Below, piece by piece: positions 43,115 through 52,100 of a stretch of DNA of 59,027 nucleotides (the first letter of the stretch is position 1; every line of letters starts with the position of its first letter). The stretch covers positions 4,903 through 63,929 of the forward strand of contig VXML01000062.1 in assembly GCA_009841115.1 (NCBI GenBank). The letters are read 5' to 3'. A program made the translations under genes and the position numbers. The notes beneath the pieces are model-generated. The model saw only the letters and a program-made list of their open reading frames with translations. It was not told the origin of the DNA and did no database searches. Source of the stretch: Gemmatimonadota bacterium. GTDB taxonomy: Bacteria; Latescibacterota; UBA2968; UBA8231.

Positions 43115-43570
43115 ATGAACGAGCTCGACAATTTAAACGTCGGACAGTTGGCTCCTCAATTCAGGTTGTCCGATATAGATGGCAATCACATAGATCTTGC
43201 AGATTATCAGGGTAAAATTGTGGTTTTGCATTTTTGGAGTACAACCTGTGGCTGGTGTAAGTTTGTTTACCCTGCTCTGCGCAACATTGCACAGGAGTAT
43301 TCTGAAGACAAGGTGATCCTCATTGGTATATCATCAGATATGGACTTTGACGCTCTTCGTGCTGCGATAACAGAAGAGCAATTCACGTGGCTCCAGATAT
43401 GTGAAGGCAATGGCTGGAAAGATACGGTTTTTAAGCTCTACAATGTGGATAGAATGCCTATTGAGTATATCATTGATCAAGATGGAAAGATAGCCTTTAA
43501 ACTCGGGGGTGGAGGAAAAGGTAGCGGTGAAAAAGTTGAAGAAGCAGTGCGATCCCTTGTGACTCGATGA
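43115..43570 (+). CDS. Thioredoxin-like (TlpA/redoxin) protein
   Basis: 151 residues from the ATG at 43115 behind GAGGGAGGT. FWSTTCGWCKF has the CxxC redox pair, followed by the TlpA/redoxin pattern GISSDMDFDAL and the cis-Pro MPIEYIIDQDG. No signal peptide, so cytoplasmic. Its base use is more AT-rich than both neighbours, suggesting a different origin. It reduces or forms disulfides; the partner is unknown. Confidence 0.88.
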   Translation: MNELDNLNVGQLAPQFRLSDIDGNHIDLADYQGKIVVLHFWSTTCGWCKFVYPALRNIAQEYSEDKVILIGISSDMDFDALRAAITEEQFTWLQICEGNGWKDTVFKLYNVDRMPIEYIIDQDGKIAFKLGGGGKGSGEKVEEAVRSLVTR

Positions 43571-43591
43571 GGTGTAACGCCAGCGGCAGTT

Positions 43592-45856
43592 TCAGCGCTG
43601 CCAATAGTACGACACTTTGAGCTGCAGCGAGCGGCTAGCCTGTTCCAGCCCTCCCTCCGTATCCCATACCTGATTGTACACGAGGAACAGATCGCTGCCG
43701 GGTAGGTAGCGGTAGTTGAACAGGAAATTGCCGCCTACTAGTTCTTGGGCGCTGTTCCACTGCAAGAAGCCGCGCACGAACATGTCGGGCGAGAAGGAAT
43801 AGAGGAAGCGGTGTCCGAATAGGTGGGTGTTGAAGGTGCCGTTGGGCAGGTTGATGTGGTTGAATTCGTAGGTGCCTTCCAGCTCTAGGCGGGCATTGTA
43901 GCGCCAGATGGTCTCGGTGGAAATGCGCTGGCGGGTGCCGTTGAAGAAATCGCCGTATTCGCACGAAGCGCGGCCCGAGAGGCGGCGACTTGAATTGGCG
44001 AAGAGATTGAACTCGTAGCTGCCAAATTCGTACGCGCCTGGAGGAATTTCTTGGTCGTCGCGTATCTCAAAAGGCTCGTCTAAAAGCTCGTAGCGCTGCT
44101 GGTAGCGCACCCCGAACCAGTCGCCGATTTCCAAATTGACAAAGGCGGAGAATTGAAAGTCGCGGCTCTGCAAAGTGTTGCCCCGATCCATCAGGTAGGT
44201 AAAGCGCGGCCCGATCGAGAACATGCGAATCCAGTCGATGGCCGGGCGGGGTCGGTAGCGCCCGCTGCCTTTGAAGCGGCGGATGTCGGTGCGCGGCACA
44301 AAGCCCACTTCGGGCGCAAAGTCCTCTTCCACGTCCAGATAGTTCAGGCGGGTCTCAAAGCGGCCTTGGCGATAGTCCAGTTCCAGCAGGCCGGCTCGGT
44401 CGCGGCCTTCCACTTGAGGTGTCCAGGTCTTGGCAGCAAAGCCGCGCAGGTTGAGGGCGGCTTGTAACAGCGACAGGGTAAAATCCACGCCGCCGGTACG
44501 GTTGTAGTCGGCTTCGGAGCCGGGTTGTTTGTCTATGGCGATAAAGCCAAGGTTGGAGCGGCCTAGCATGTCGCGCTTGATGCGCAGGACTGTGAAGTCA
44601 GTCTGGGCTACGTGCAGAGTGTCGAGGACGTGTAACCGCAGGGTATCGACGATTGTGGCCTCACTTAGATCGACTTGGGCCTCGTGCTCTTCCTCTTCAT
44701 CGACAAAAGTCATGGCTTGGGTGGTCATGCGCAGAGTGCCAATTTGATAGGGGCCAGCCCGTCCGGTGAGTTTGCCTCCAGCCAATACGGGCAGGTTGTG
44801 GCCCTCTTCAATGCCAATGCGACGGCTGTAGAACAGCAGGGTGGGTGGCCGGCCGCCAGAGCCCTGCCGTTCGACGCGTTCGCCAAATTCAAAAATGCCG
44901 GCTCCTTCGAGAAAGAAATCGCGCTTTTCGGGGAAGAACAGGCTGAAGCGGGTGAGGTTGATCTGCTCTTGGTCGGCTTCCACTTGGGCGAAGTCGGTTT
45001 TGTAGGATAGGTCCAAGGTCAGCGAGGGTGTGAGGCCGTATTTGAAATCTAGGCCTGGGTCTAAGTCGTATTCGGTAGAGCCATCGACGGTGAAATCGCG
45101 CTGGGTGCCGCTCAGGAAGAAGGGGACGACCGCTAAGGGTGGACGGCTCTGCAACCGGCCCAAACCCGTCAGGACGGCGAGCCGCGAGGTGCGATAGCGG
45201 CCCATAAAACCATAGGATTGGGGTGGGGGAACGAGGAAGACTTCCTCGTTTTTGCGGCGAATGGCGCGGCCGATATTAATGCCCCACACGGCTTGGTCGC
45301 TGTCGGGATAGCGCACCTGATCGAAGGGAATGGCCACTTCGGCGCTCCAACCCAAACTGTCGATACGGGTGCGGCTCTGCCAGACGCTGTCCCAGGCTTG
45401 GTTGCGGGTGCGGCCCTCATCGGTGAGCAGCAGGTCTTGGCGCGCGCCCAAGGGATTGGTGCTAAAGTAAAAGCCGCCGCGATGGTCATTATAGGGATCG
45501 AGGATAATCTGGATATTGTCGTTTTCGTCCAACTCGGCGTCGCGCCGCATTTGGTTGGCCACTAGGCGTTCGGCCTCGCTGTCGAAACAGCGCAGGGCAA
45601 AGTACAGATAGTGGTCGTCAAAGAGGATGCGGACTTGGGTCTGCTCGGTGGACGGAGCACCTTCGACGGGATCTCGCTGGAAAAAGTCGGCTATGGCCGG
45701 GGCTTGGTGCCAGACTGGATCGTCGAGGCGACCGTCGATGTTAGGGGGCGTGGGCGTGCGGGTGGCTTGGACGACGGGGGTTTCCTGGGCTTGGCTTGGT
45801 GCAGCGAGTAGCGCTAGGGCGACGGCGCTTTTGGCAATGGACGATAGAGGGTTCAA
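43592..45856 (-). CDS. DUF5916 outer-membrane protein with CBM9-like domain
   Basis: 754 residues. Signal peptide ending SQAQ, then a CBM9-like sugar-binding domain (about 35-220) with PNIDGRLDDPVW and FYFSTNPLGARQD, and a C-terminal beta-barrel ending in aromatic residues (YYWQR). This matches DUF5916 proteins. The start codon is TTG at 45856 with a weak ribosome site. It likely binds or passes glycans at the outer membrane. It is convergent with the redoxin gene. Confidence 0.83.
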   Translation of the reverse strand: MNPLSSIAKSAVALALLAAPSQAQETPVVQATRTPTPPNIDGRLDDPVWHQAPAIADFFQRDPVEGAPSTEQTQVRILFDDHYLYFALRCFDSEAERLVANQMRRDAELDENDNIQIILDPYNDHRGGFYFSTNPLGARQDLLLTDEGRTRNQAWDSVWQSRTRIDSLGWSAEVAIPFDQVRYPDSDQAVWGINIGRAIRRKNEEVFLVPPPQSYGFMGRYRTSRLAVLTGLGRLQSRPPLAVVPFFLSGTQRDFTVDGSTEYDLDPGLDFKYGLTPSLTLDLSYKTDFAQVEADQEQINLTRFSLFFPEKRDFFLEGAGIFEFGERVERQGSGGRPPTLLFYSRRIGIEEGHNLPVLAGGKLTGRAGPYQIGTLRMTTQAMTFVDEEEEHEAQVDLSEATIVDTLRLHVLDTLHVAQTDFTVLRIKRDMLGRSNLGFIAIDKQPGSEADYNRTGGVDFTLSLLQAALNLRGFAAKTWTPQVEGRDRAGLLELDYRQGRFETRLNYLDVEEDFAPEVGFVPRTDIRRFKGSGRYRPRPAIDWIRMFSIGPRFTYLMDRGNTLQSRDFQFSAFVNLEIGDWFGVRYQQRYELLDEPFEIRDDQEIPPGAYEFGSYEFNLFANSSRRLSGRASCEYGDFFNGTRQRISTETIWRYNARLELEGTYEFNHINLPNGTFNTHLFGHRFLYSFSPDMFVRGFLQWNSAQELVGGNFLFNYRYLPGSDLFLVYNQVWDTEGGLEQASRSLQLKVSYYWQR

Positions 45857-46012
45857 GATACAGACTCAGGGCTTCTCACTTGAGCAGGTGAAGCTCAATT
45901 TTTGTCGCTTGTCTGTCAAGGAAGACATGCTCGACGCTTCGTTGACACTCTATCTTGGGCAAACTACCTTCCTCCGCCTCTTTCGCCGTAGCATTCTACA
46001 ACGGAGACCGCG

Positions 46013-47641
46013 ATGACTAAACTCCCGCGCCTGATTTTCAATACCGACGGCAACTGGATGCTCTTCTACCTACCCAACCGCAATCCCGACGATGTCACCC
46101 ATCAGCTCGACGAACTGGTCCCGGCTGGCGTTGACGCGCTCGCTGGACTTATTGGGATTGACGACGACGTGGTCTGGCGCGGCAGTCCGCATTCGGCTAT
46201 GTGGGGAGACGACACGGAAGTTTGGGACCCCGATCCCGATGTGGATGCCGACGGTAAGCCGATCCGCAAGATGACATCTGGCGGCTTTGAACTCAATCGC
46301 CTCGAACAGCTCTACAACTGCATGGACGCGGTCATCGCCGATGGCCGCGAGTTGATGAAAATCTATATCGATAGCTGTCGGCGGCACGGCATCGCGGCGA
46401 TTGCGTCGATGCGCATGAACGATGCTCACACTTCCGACGAGGCGCGCGAGTGGCAGGTGCGCAGCCGCCACAAAAAGTCGCGGCCCGATTTGCTAATCGG
46501 CTCTCCGACTCCGACGCGCGCGGGCGGTGCCGACCGCTGGAATTTCTGTTGGCAATGGGATTACGAGCAGGAGGAGGTGCGCGACCGCTTTTTAGGGCTC
46601 GTCGATGAGACCTTGGAGCGCTACGACTTCGACGGCATTGAACTCGATTGGATGCGCGGCCCCCCGTACTTCCGGCCTGGGCGCTTGCCCGACAATCTCG
46701 ACACCCTCACCGAGTTCATGCGCCAAGCCCACGCCATAGTGCGCCGCCACAGCGAGCAGAAGGGGAAGCCGATTTCGTTGCTGACGCGGGTTCCTCCTTG
46801 TCTCGCCGAGGCGCGTGGTGTTGGCATTGACGCGTCGGCTTGGATTAGCGAGCCGGTGGCTGACTTGTTTGTGCTGTCCTCGGCTTCGTACTGCCCGGCT
46901 CGCATCGACATAGCCGAGGCCGTCGCCTGTGCCGAGGAGAGTAAGGTGCCGATTTACGTGGGCTTTGACGGGGCCACGCACCTAACCTCGCCGCACGAAG
47001 GGTACGAACGCGGGGTGCCCGCGGTCCTGCGTGGCGTGGCGTTGAATGGGTATGAACAGGGGGCCGCTGGCGTTTACATTTTCAACTATGACTACCGACA
47101 CCACCGCGCTTCGCCCTTTGAGGAGGAGGAGTACAATGAAGACCACCTCAATCTCCTCACCGATCTGGCCGATCCCGAACGGTTGGCGCGGCGCGACCGC
47201 AGCTATTCGGTGTCCGATTCCGCCTTGGGAGGTGTCGTCCAGCATGCGTCTGGGGACCACTACCCGCAGGTGCCCCGCGACTTGAGTATGCCGGCACGCG
47301 CTACCGGCGGTCTTGGGTACGAGATGACCCTCATCATTGAAGACGACATTGAGGCTGGCCTCGCCGATGGACGTATCCTTGGCACTGAACTGCGCCTGCA
47401 TCTTACCGATTACGAAGCCTGCATGGACCGCATTTTCTGCCGGGTCAACGATCACGATGTTTCGCTCGCCGGTGCCGCGAAGTTGGAAAACGAGCTCGGT
47501 ACTTGGCTTGTCGTGAAAGATCCCCCTGTCCAGCGCGGCGAGAATCTCGTGCTTATAGGACTCGACGGTTTGCAGACCCCTGATCCGTGGCCGACGCTGC
47601 ACCAGTGCGAGATGATGGTTCTGGGGTGTGATAGTGCCTAG
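46013..47641 (+). CDS. TIM-barrel glycoside-hydrolase-like protein
   Basis: 542 residues, GGAG before the ATG. YDFDGIELDWMRGP gives the core strand with acidic residues typical of retaining hydrolase barrels; RHGIAAIASMRMND and VPIYVGFDGATH are further barrel strands. It resembles family-10-like and DUF4015-type hydrolases, but I cannot name a family with confidence. A C-terminal beta-rich domain follows about residue 420. No signal peptide. Confidence 0.7.
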   Translation: MTKLPRLIFNTDGNWMLFYLPNRNPDDVTHQLDELVPAGVDALAGLIGIDDDVVWRGSPHSAMWGDDTEVWDPDPDVDADGKPIRKMTSGGFELNRLEQLYNCMDAVIADGRELMKIYIDSCRRHGIAAIASMRMNDAHTSDEAREWQVRSRHKKSRPDLLIGSPTPTRAGGADRWNFCWQWDYEQEEVRDRFLGLVDETLERYDFDGIELDWMRGPPYFRPGRLPDNLDTLTEFMRQAHAIVRRHSEQKGKPISLLTRVPPCLAEARGVGIDASAWISEPVADLFVLSSASYCPARIDIAEAVACAEESKVPIYVGFDGATHLTSPHEGYERGVPAVLRGVALNGYEQGAAGVYIFNYDYRHHRASPFEEEEYNEDHLNLLTDLADPERLARRDRSYSVSDSALGGVVQHASGDHYPQVPRDLSMPARATGGLGYEMTLIIEDDIEAGLADGRILGTELRLHLTDYEACMDRIFCRVNDHDVSLAGAAKLENELGTWLVVKDPPVQRGENLVLIGLDGLQTPDPWPTLHQCEMMVLGCDSA

Positions 47642-47652
47642 GACACCACGAC

Positions 47653-48891
47653 TCACGGTGCGAACTGGTACTCTACCGGCAACTGCGCGACGTCCGTGAC
47701 GCTTGAGTCGGCGTGGTAGTAGATGTTCACGCGCCCGGTGCCGCAGTCGCCGAACTCGTCGCAGGTGAGTGTGCCGATAATCCCCTGAAAGTCAGTCGTT
47801 GCCGCGATTTCCTCGCGCAGGGCGACGCGATCGATGTACAACTTGCCGCCCTCATCTACTGCAACGGATTCGATGGCACTGAGCAGTAGCGTCGTGGCGT
47901 CATAGGCGTGGAAAAAGAAATTCGCGTCGGTAGCAGCCTGGTAATCGGCCGATAGCGCATTCACGTCCTTGCCGGTCACTTGGTTGGCGTTGGTTCCGAA
48001 ATGCGAGTCGTGTCCTGAGAGATAGACCCTTTCTGATTCAGGCTTTTCGAGAAATTCCTGTGTGCTCGTAGAGGAGCCGGCGATGAGTGTTACCTCTTCC
48101 AGCCCGTCAAACGCCTTTGCTTGGCTGACGAGATGATACCCCTCGGCGGCAAAAAGCGGCAGGAAGATGCCGTCTGGTTCGGCGGCCGCAAAATCCGCGA
48201 GCACGGCGCTCATGTCCGTGTCGCCCTTGCTGACAGTGGCGATGGCAACGACTTCGCCGCCGAGTGCGTTGAAGGCGTTGGCGAAGGCAGTAGCGAGACC
48301 TTGAGTGACCGAGTCGCCGTCGTGGATGGTTGCCATTCGCCGCAAGCCCAACTCGTCATAGGCGAAATGGGCGACTGCTTGGGCTTGGTAGAGACCGTTG
48401 CTGTAAACGCGAAAGTAGCCGGGATGGTAGTCCGGTCCTCGGTTGCCCGCGAGGTCCGATGTGAGATCGGGCGATGCGTTCGCCGGCGAGATCGTGCTTA
48501 GACCCGCAGCGCTGAGCACGGGTGAGGCTCCCACCGACGCCTCGGAACACGCTGGGCCGATGACGCCTACCACTTGTGGGTCGGCAGCGAGCTGACGCGC
48601 CCCCTCGCTGCCGCCGTCGCTTGAACACATGGTATCTACCGGCTGATTGAGTGCGACTAGGCGACCGTGAATGGGGCCATAATCCTCGACGGCCAACTCG
48701 ATAGCCTTCTGGATCGACTCGGAAATATTCTGCAGACCCGTGAGTGGCAGCATGGAGCGCACTTGCACGGTCGCGTCTGCGTCAACCTCGACTGCGCCGA
48801 GCGGTCCCGCCTCAAAGCCGAGCGGTTCGTCCTCGCCGCATCCTGCCGCGAGTGCCACGAGGAATGCGATGTGGAATACTCTCTTAGCCAT
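47653..48891 (-). CDS. Periplasmic binding lipoprotein of a branched-chain amino acid-type ABC system
   Basis: 412 residues with a lipobox LAAGC giving Cys18 as the lipid site. RSMLPLTG, VVGVIGPACSEASVG and STISPANASPDLT are hallmarks of the Peripla_BP_6 fold that binds amino acids or amides. GGGGAGGTGG precedes the ATG. No permease or ATPase genes lie nearby, so it is orphaned here. It borders the PKS gene, divergently transcribed with 222 bases between. Confidence 0.87.
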   Translation of the reverse strand: MAKRVFHIAFLVALAAGCGEDEPLGFEAGPLGAVEVDADATVQVRSMLPLTGLQNISESIQKAIELAVEDYGPIHGRLVALNQPVDTMCSSDGGSEGARQLAADPQVVGVIGPACSEASVGASPVLSAAGLSTISPANASPDLTSDLAGNRGPDYHPGYFRVYSNGLYQAQAVAHFAYDELGLRRMATIHDGDSVTQGLATAFANAFNALGGEVVAIATVSKGDTDMSAVLADFAAAEPDGIFLPLFAAEGYHLVSQAKAFDGLEEVTLIAGSSTSTQEFLEKPESERVYLSGHDSHFGTNANQVTGKDVNALSADYQAATDANFFFHAYDATTLLLSAIESVAVDEGGKLYIDRVALREEIAATTDFQGIIGTLTCDEFGDCGTGRVNIYYHADSSVTDVAQLPVEYQFAP

Positions 48892-49000
48892 TGATCCACC
48901 TCCCCTGATTGTGTTGGCCAGCGGCGTAAGGTATCACGGTCTATCCTCGGCTGCAATTCTACCATAGATTTTGGATGACCGGCTCCAACGTACCTTTTAT

Positions 49001-49022
49001 ATTTTACTTACATTTTACTTAC
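49001..49022. repeat. 11-base tandem repeat upstream of the PKS gene
   Basis: ATTTTACTTAC occurs twice head-to-tail, 92-113 bases before the PKS start, in an AT-rich stretch. The 11-base period is close to one helical turn, so two identical sites would face the same side of the DNA. A regulator site is possible. Confidence 0.5.
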
Positions 49023-49097
49023 ATTAAATGCGAAAAGGTGCGGTATCGTTCCTGAGCTAACTGTATGCAAGAGACTTCGTATAACTTTCCATTAGAA

Positions 49098-49113
49098 AGG
49101 GTATAAGGGTATA
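49098..49113 (+). promoter_or_regulatory. Duplicated 8-base ribosome-site unit before the PKS start
   Basis: AGGGTATA occurs twice in a row directly before the ATG at 49114. Each copy has an AGGG that could act as Shine-Dalgarno, one 12 and one 4 bases from the start codon. Neither spacing is ideal, so copy number may tune translation. Confidence 0.5.
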
Positions 49114-52100
49114 ATGACAAACGCGATGAAACCATTCGATTCTTCCAATGAACAGCCTTCCCCGTCCGCACAGCCGATAGCGATCGTGGGCATGGCGTGC
49201 CGGTTCCCCGGCGCGTCGAATATCTCTGCCTTCTGGCGTCTGCTCGCAGCCGGTCAGAACGCCGTCAGCGAAGGGGTCCCGGGTTCTGGAGTAGGGCGCT
49301 GGGGCCAGCTCTTCCCCGACGACACAATTCAGAACGAAAGTTGCCGTTACGGTGCCTTCGTCGATGACATCGACCTGTTCGACGACGCCTTCTTCCGAAT
49401 TTCGCCGGTGGAGGCGGAGCTGTTAGATCCGCAGCAGCGCATGATGCTGGAGACGAGCTGGGAGGCTCTTGAGGACGCGGGCATTGATCCGGAGGGATTG
49501 AAAGAGAGCCGCACCGGCGTGTACACCGGGATCAGCAACGACGAATACCGAATGCTGGTCGTGGACTCAAGCAAGCCCGCCGAGGCTGCCGGGTGCCTCT
49601 ACGCGCTCAGCGGCACCAACCTGAATGGGGCCAGCGGACGGGTCTCCTTTGTGCTGGGTCTCAGGGGGCCGGCGAAGGCAGTGGACGCTGCGTGCGCGTC
49701 ATCCATGGTATCGGTCCACGACGCGGTGGCAGACCTGCAGCAGGGCAAGGCGGATCTGGCCATCGCTGGCGGCGTGCAGGCGATCCTGAACGGTCGCATC
49801 TACGAGCTGCGCGCCGATTCGATGATGCTATCTCCTGATGGGCAGTGCAAGGCGTTCGACGCATCGGCGAATGGGTACGTGCGGGGTGAGGGCTGCGGGG
49901 TTGTCGTCCTCAAGCGGCTGAGCGAGGCGGAGGCAGATGGCGATAGAATTTGGGCGGTGATACGCGGGGCCGCCGTGAACCATGGAGGGGCCAGTGTCGG
50001 GCTGACGGTACCGAACACCCCGGCGCTGGAAGAAGTGATGGAAACAGCGCTGTCCGACGCGGGAGTCTCCCCGTTGGAGATGGATTACTTGGAGGCCCAC
50101 GGGACCGGGACCTCAGTGGGGGATCCGATCGAGATCGATGCCGTAGCCGCAGTCTATGGGAAGGGCCGGTCGGCTGACCTCCCGCTTCTCATTGGTTCCG
50201 TAAAGACCAATATCGGCCATCTGGAGTCGGCCGCGGGCGTGGCCGGAGTGATCAAGGCGGCCTTGGTACTGAACCGGGGTGTAATTCCCAAGCACCTCCA
50301 TTTCCACAATCCCAACCCGAGTCTCGACTGGGACCGTCTGCCGCTGCAGGTGGCCTCGTCGATGATGGACTTGCCGCACCGCCCGGAGCGGCCGCGACTT
50401 GCAGGAGTGAACTCCTTCGGGATATCCGGGACGAACGCTCACATTGTGATGGAGGAATACCGTGGCCCGGACGGTGCGGCCGCTGGCGAACCGTGGGCTG
50501 TCGGCTCCGGAAAATCGGTGGCGGTTTCGCTGCCGGCGACCGTGGGGGATCTGCCGCTGTTAGAGCAGGAGGTACAGCAGCGCCGGACCCGTCTTCTTCC
50601 GCTATCGGGCAAGTCGGAGGGCGCGCTCGGCGATCTGGCGGAGCGGTATCTGTTGTGGCTCGATGAACGTGCGGGCCAGTTCTCACCTGAGAGTGGAGCG
50701 CTGCTGCCGCTTCTAGCGGACATGGCATGGACGGCGGGCGTGGGCCGGAGCCACTTCGATCACCGCGCGGGCGTCGTCTTTCACGATGCGGAATCGCTGC
50801 AAGAGCGGCTCCGTGGACTGGCTGAAGCGGATAGGGGCGCGTCGTCGCGGACACCGAGCCGGGTGGCGTTCGCCTACACCGGGCAGGGGAGCCAATGGGT
50901 CGGCATGGGACAGACGCTCTACGAGAGCGAACCGGTGGCGCGGGCGGTTCTGGACCGGTGTGAGGCAGTCCTTTTGCAGGAGCGAGGGTCATCCCTGCTG
51001 GACGTGATGTTCGGAAGGGCCGGAGGGGAAGGGGAACTCGGCGACACGGCGTGGGAGCAGCCCGCCCTGTACGCGCTGCAGTGCGCGTTGACGGCGCTCT
51101 GGTCGAGCGTCGGCGTCCGTCCAGAAGTAGTCGTCGGACACAGTATCGGGGAACTCGCGGCGGCGCAGGCGGCAGGCGTATTCAGCCTTGAGGACGGGAT
51201 GCGGTTCGCCGCCAAACGGGGGGCGCTGATGTCGCAGATGGAAGAGGGCGGCATGGCTGCGATCTTTGCACCGGCCGAGGGCGTGGAGTCGGCAGTGGAG
51301 GAGGTGAACGCGGCCTCGCCCGACCCCGGATTGAGCATCTCGGGATACAACGGTACCCACCAAGTGGTCAGCGGCCCGATTGCGGGAATTGAAGCGATCT
51401 CGCAGCGATTCGAGCTGGAGGAAGTGCGGGTCAGGCGGCTGAACACGACCCGGGCGTTCCACAGTGCCCTAGTTGAGCCTATTCTCGACGAATTAGAAAC
51501 GTCCCTCAGCGGCGTAGCGATCCAGTCGCCCTCTCTTACTGTGATTAGCAATCTGACGGGGCAGGCCGTGGAACCGGGTCAAGTGCAGGATGGAGCCTAC
51601 TGGAGGCGTCATGCCCGGGAGCCGGTGGCCTTTGCCGATGGGGTGAAGACGATGGCGGATCTTGGGGTAGATGTGGTACTGGAGATCGGCCCGCGATCGG
51701 TGCTGGCTCCGATGGCGGCCTCGTCTTGGCCGGAGTCGCCGCAGACACCGGTGCCGGCGGTGCTGTCGAGCCTCTACCCGCCGTCGGACGACCCAGCGGA
51801 GACCAGAAGTGCTGATGGTTTCGTGGAGGCGGTCGCGGAGGCGTACCAGGCGAGGCTCTCGATTCGTTTCGAGGGGCTCTTCTCAGGGGAGACGCGGCGA
51901 CGGATCTCTTTGCCTAGCTATCCGTTCCAGCGCGAGCGACACTGGATCGAGTTGCCGAAGCGTCGGAGCGGAAGTGCTGGCCACCCGCTGCTGGGTGCCC
52001 GGCACGAATCCGCCCGCGGCGAGATCACCTTTGAGACGGAAGTGTTTCCCGCTGATCCAGCGTGGATGAACGACCACCGGGTGTTCAGTCGGGTCGTGGC

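Noticed and set aside
43583..43604. Small hairpin GGCAG...CTGCC at the redoxin end
   Set aside because: Only five base pairs, no T run, and partly inside the DUF5916 coding end; not a convincing terminator.
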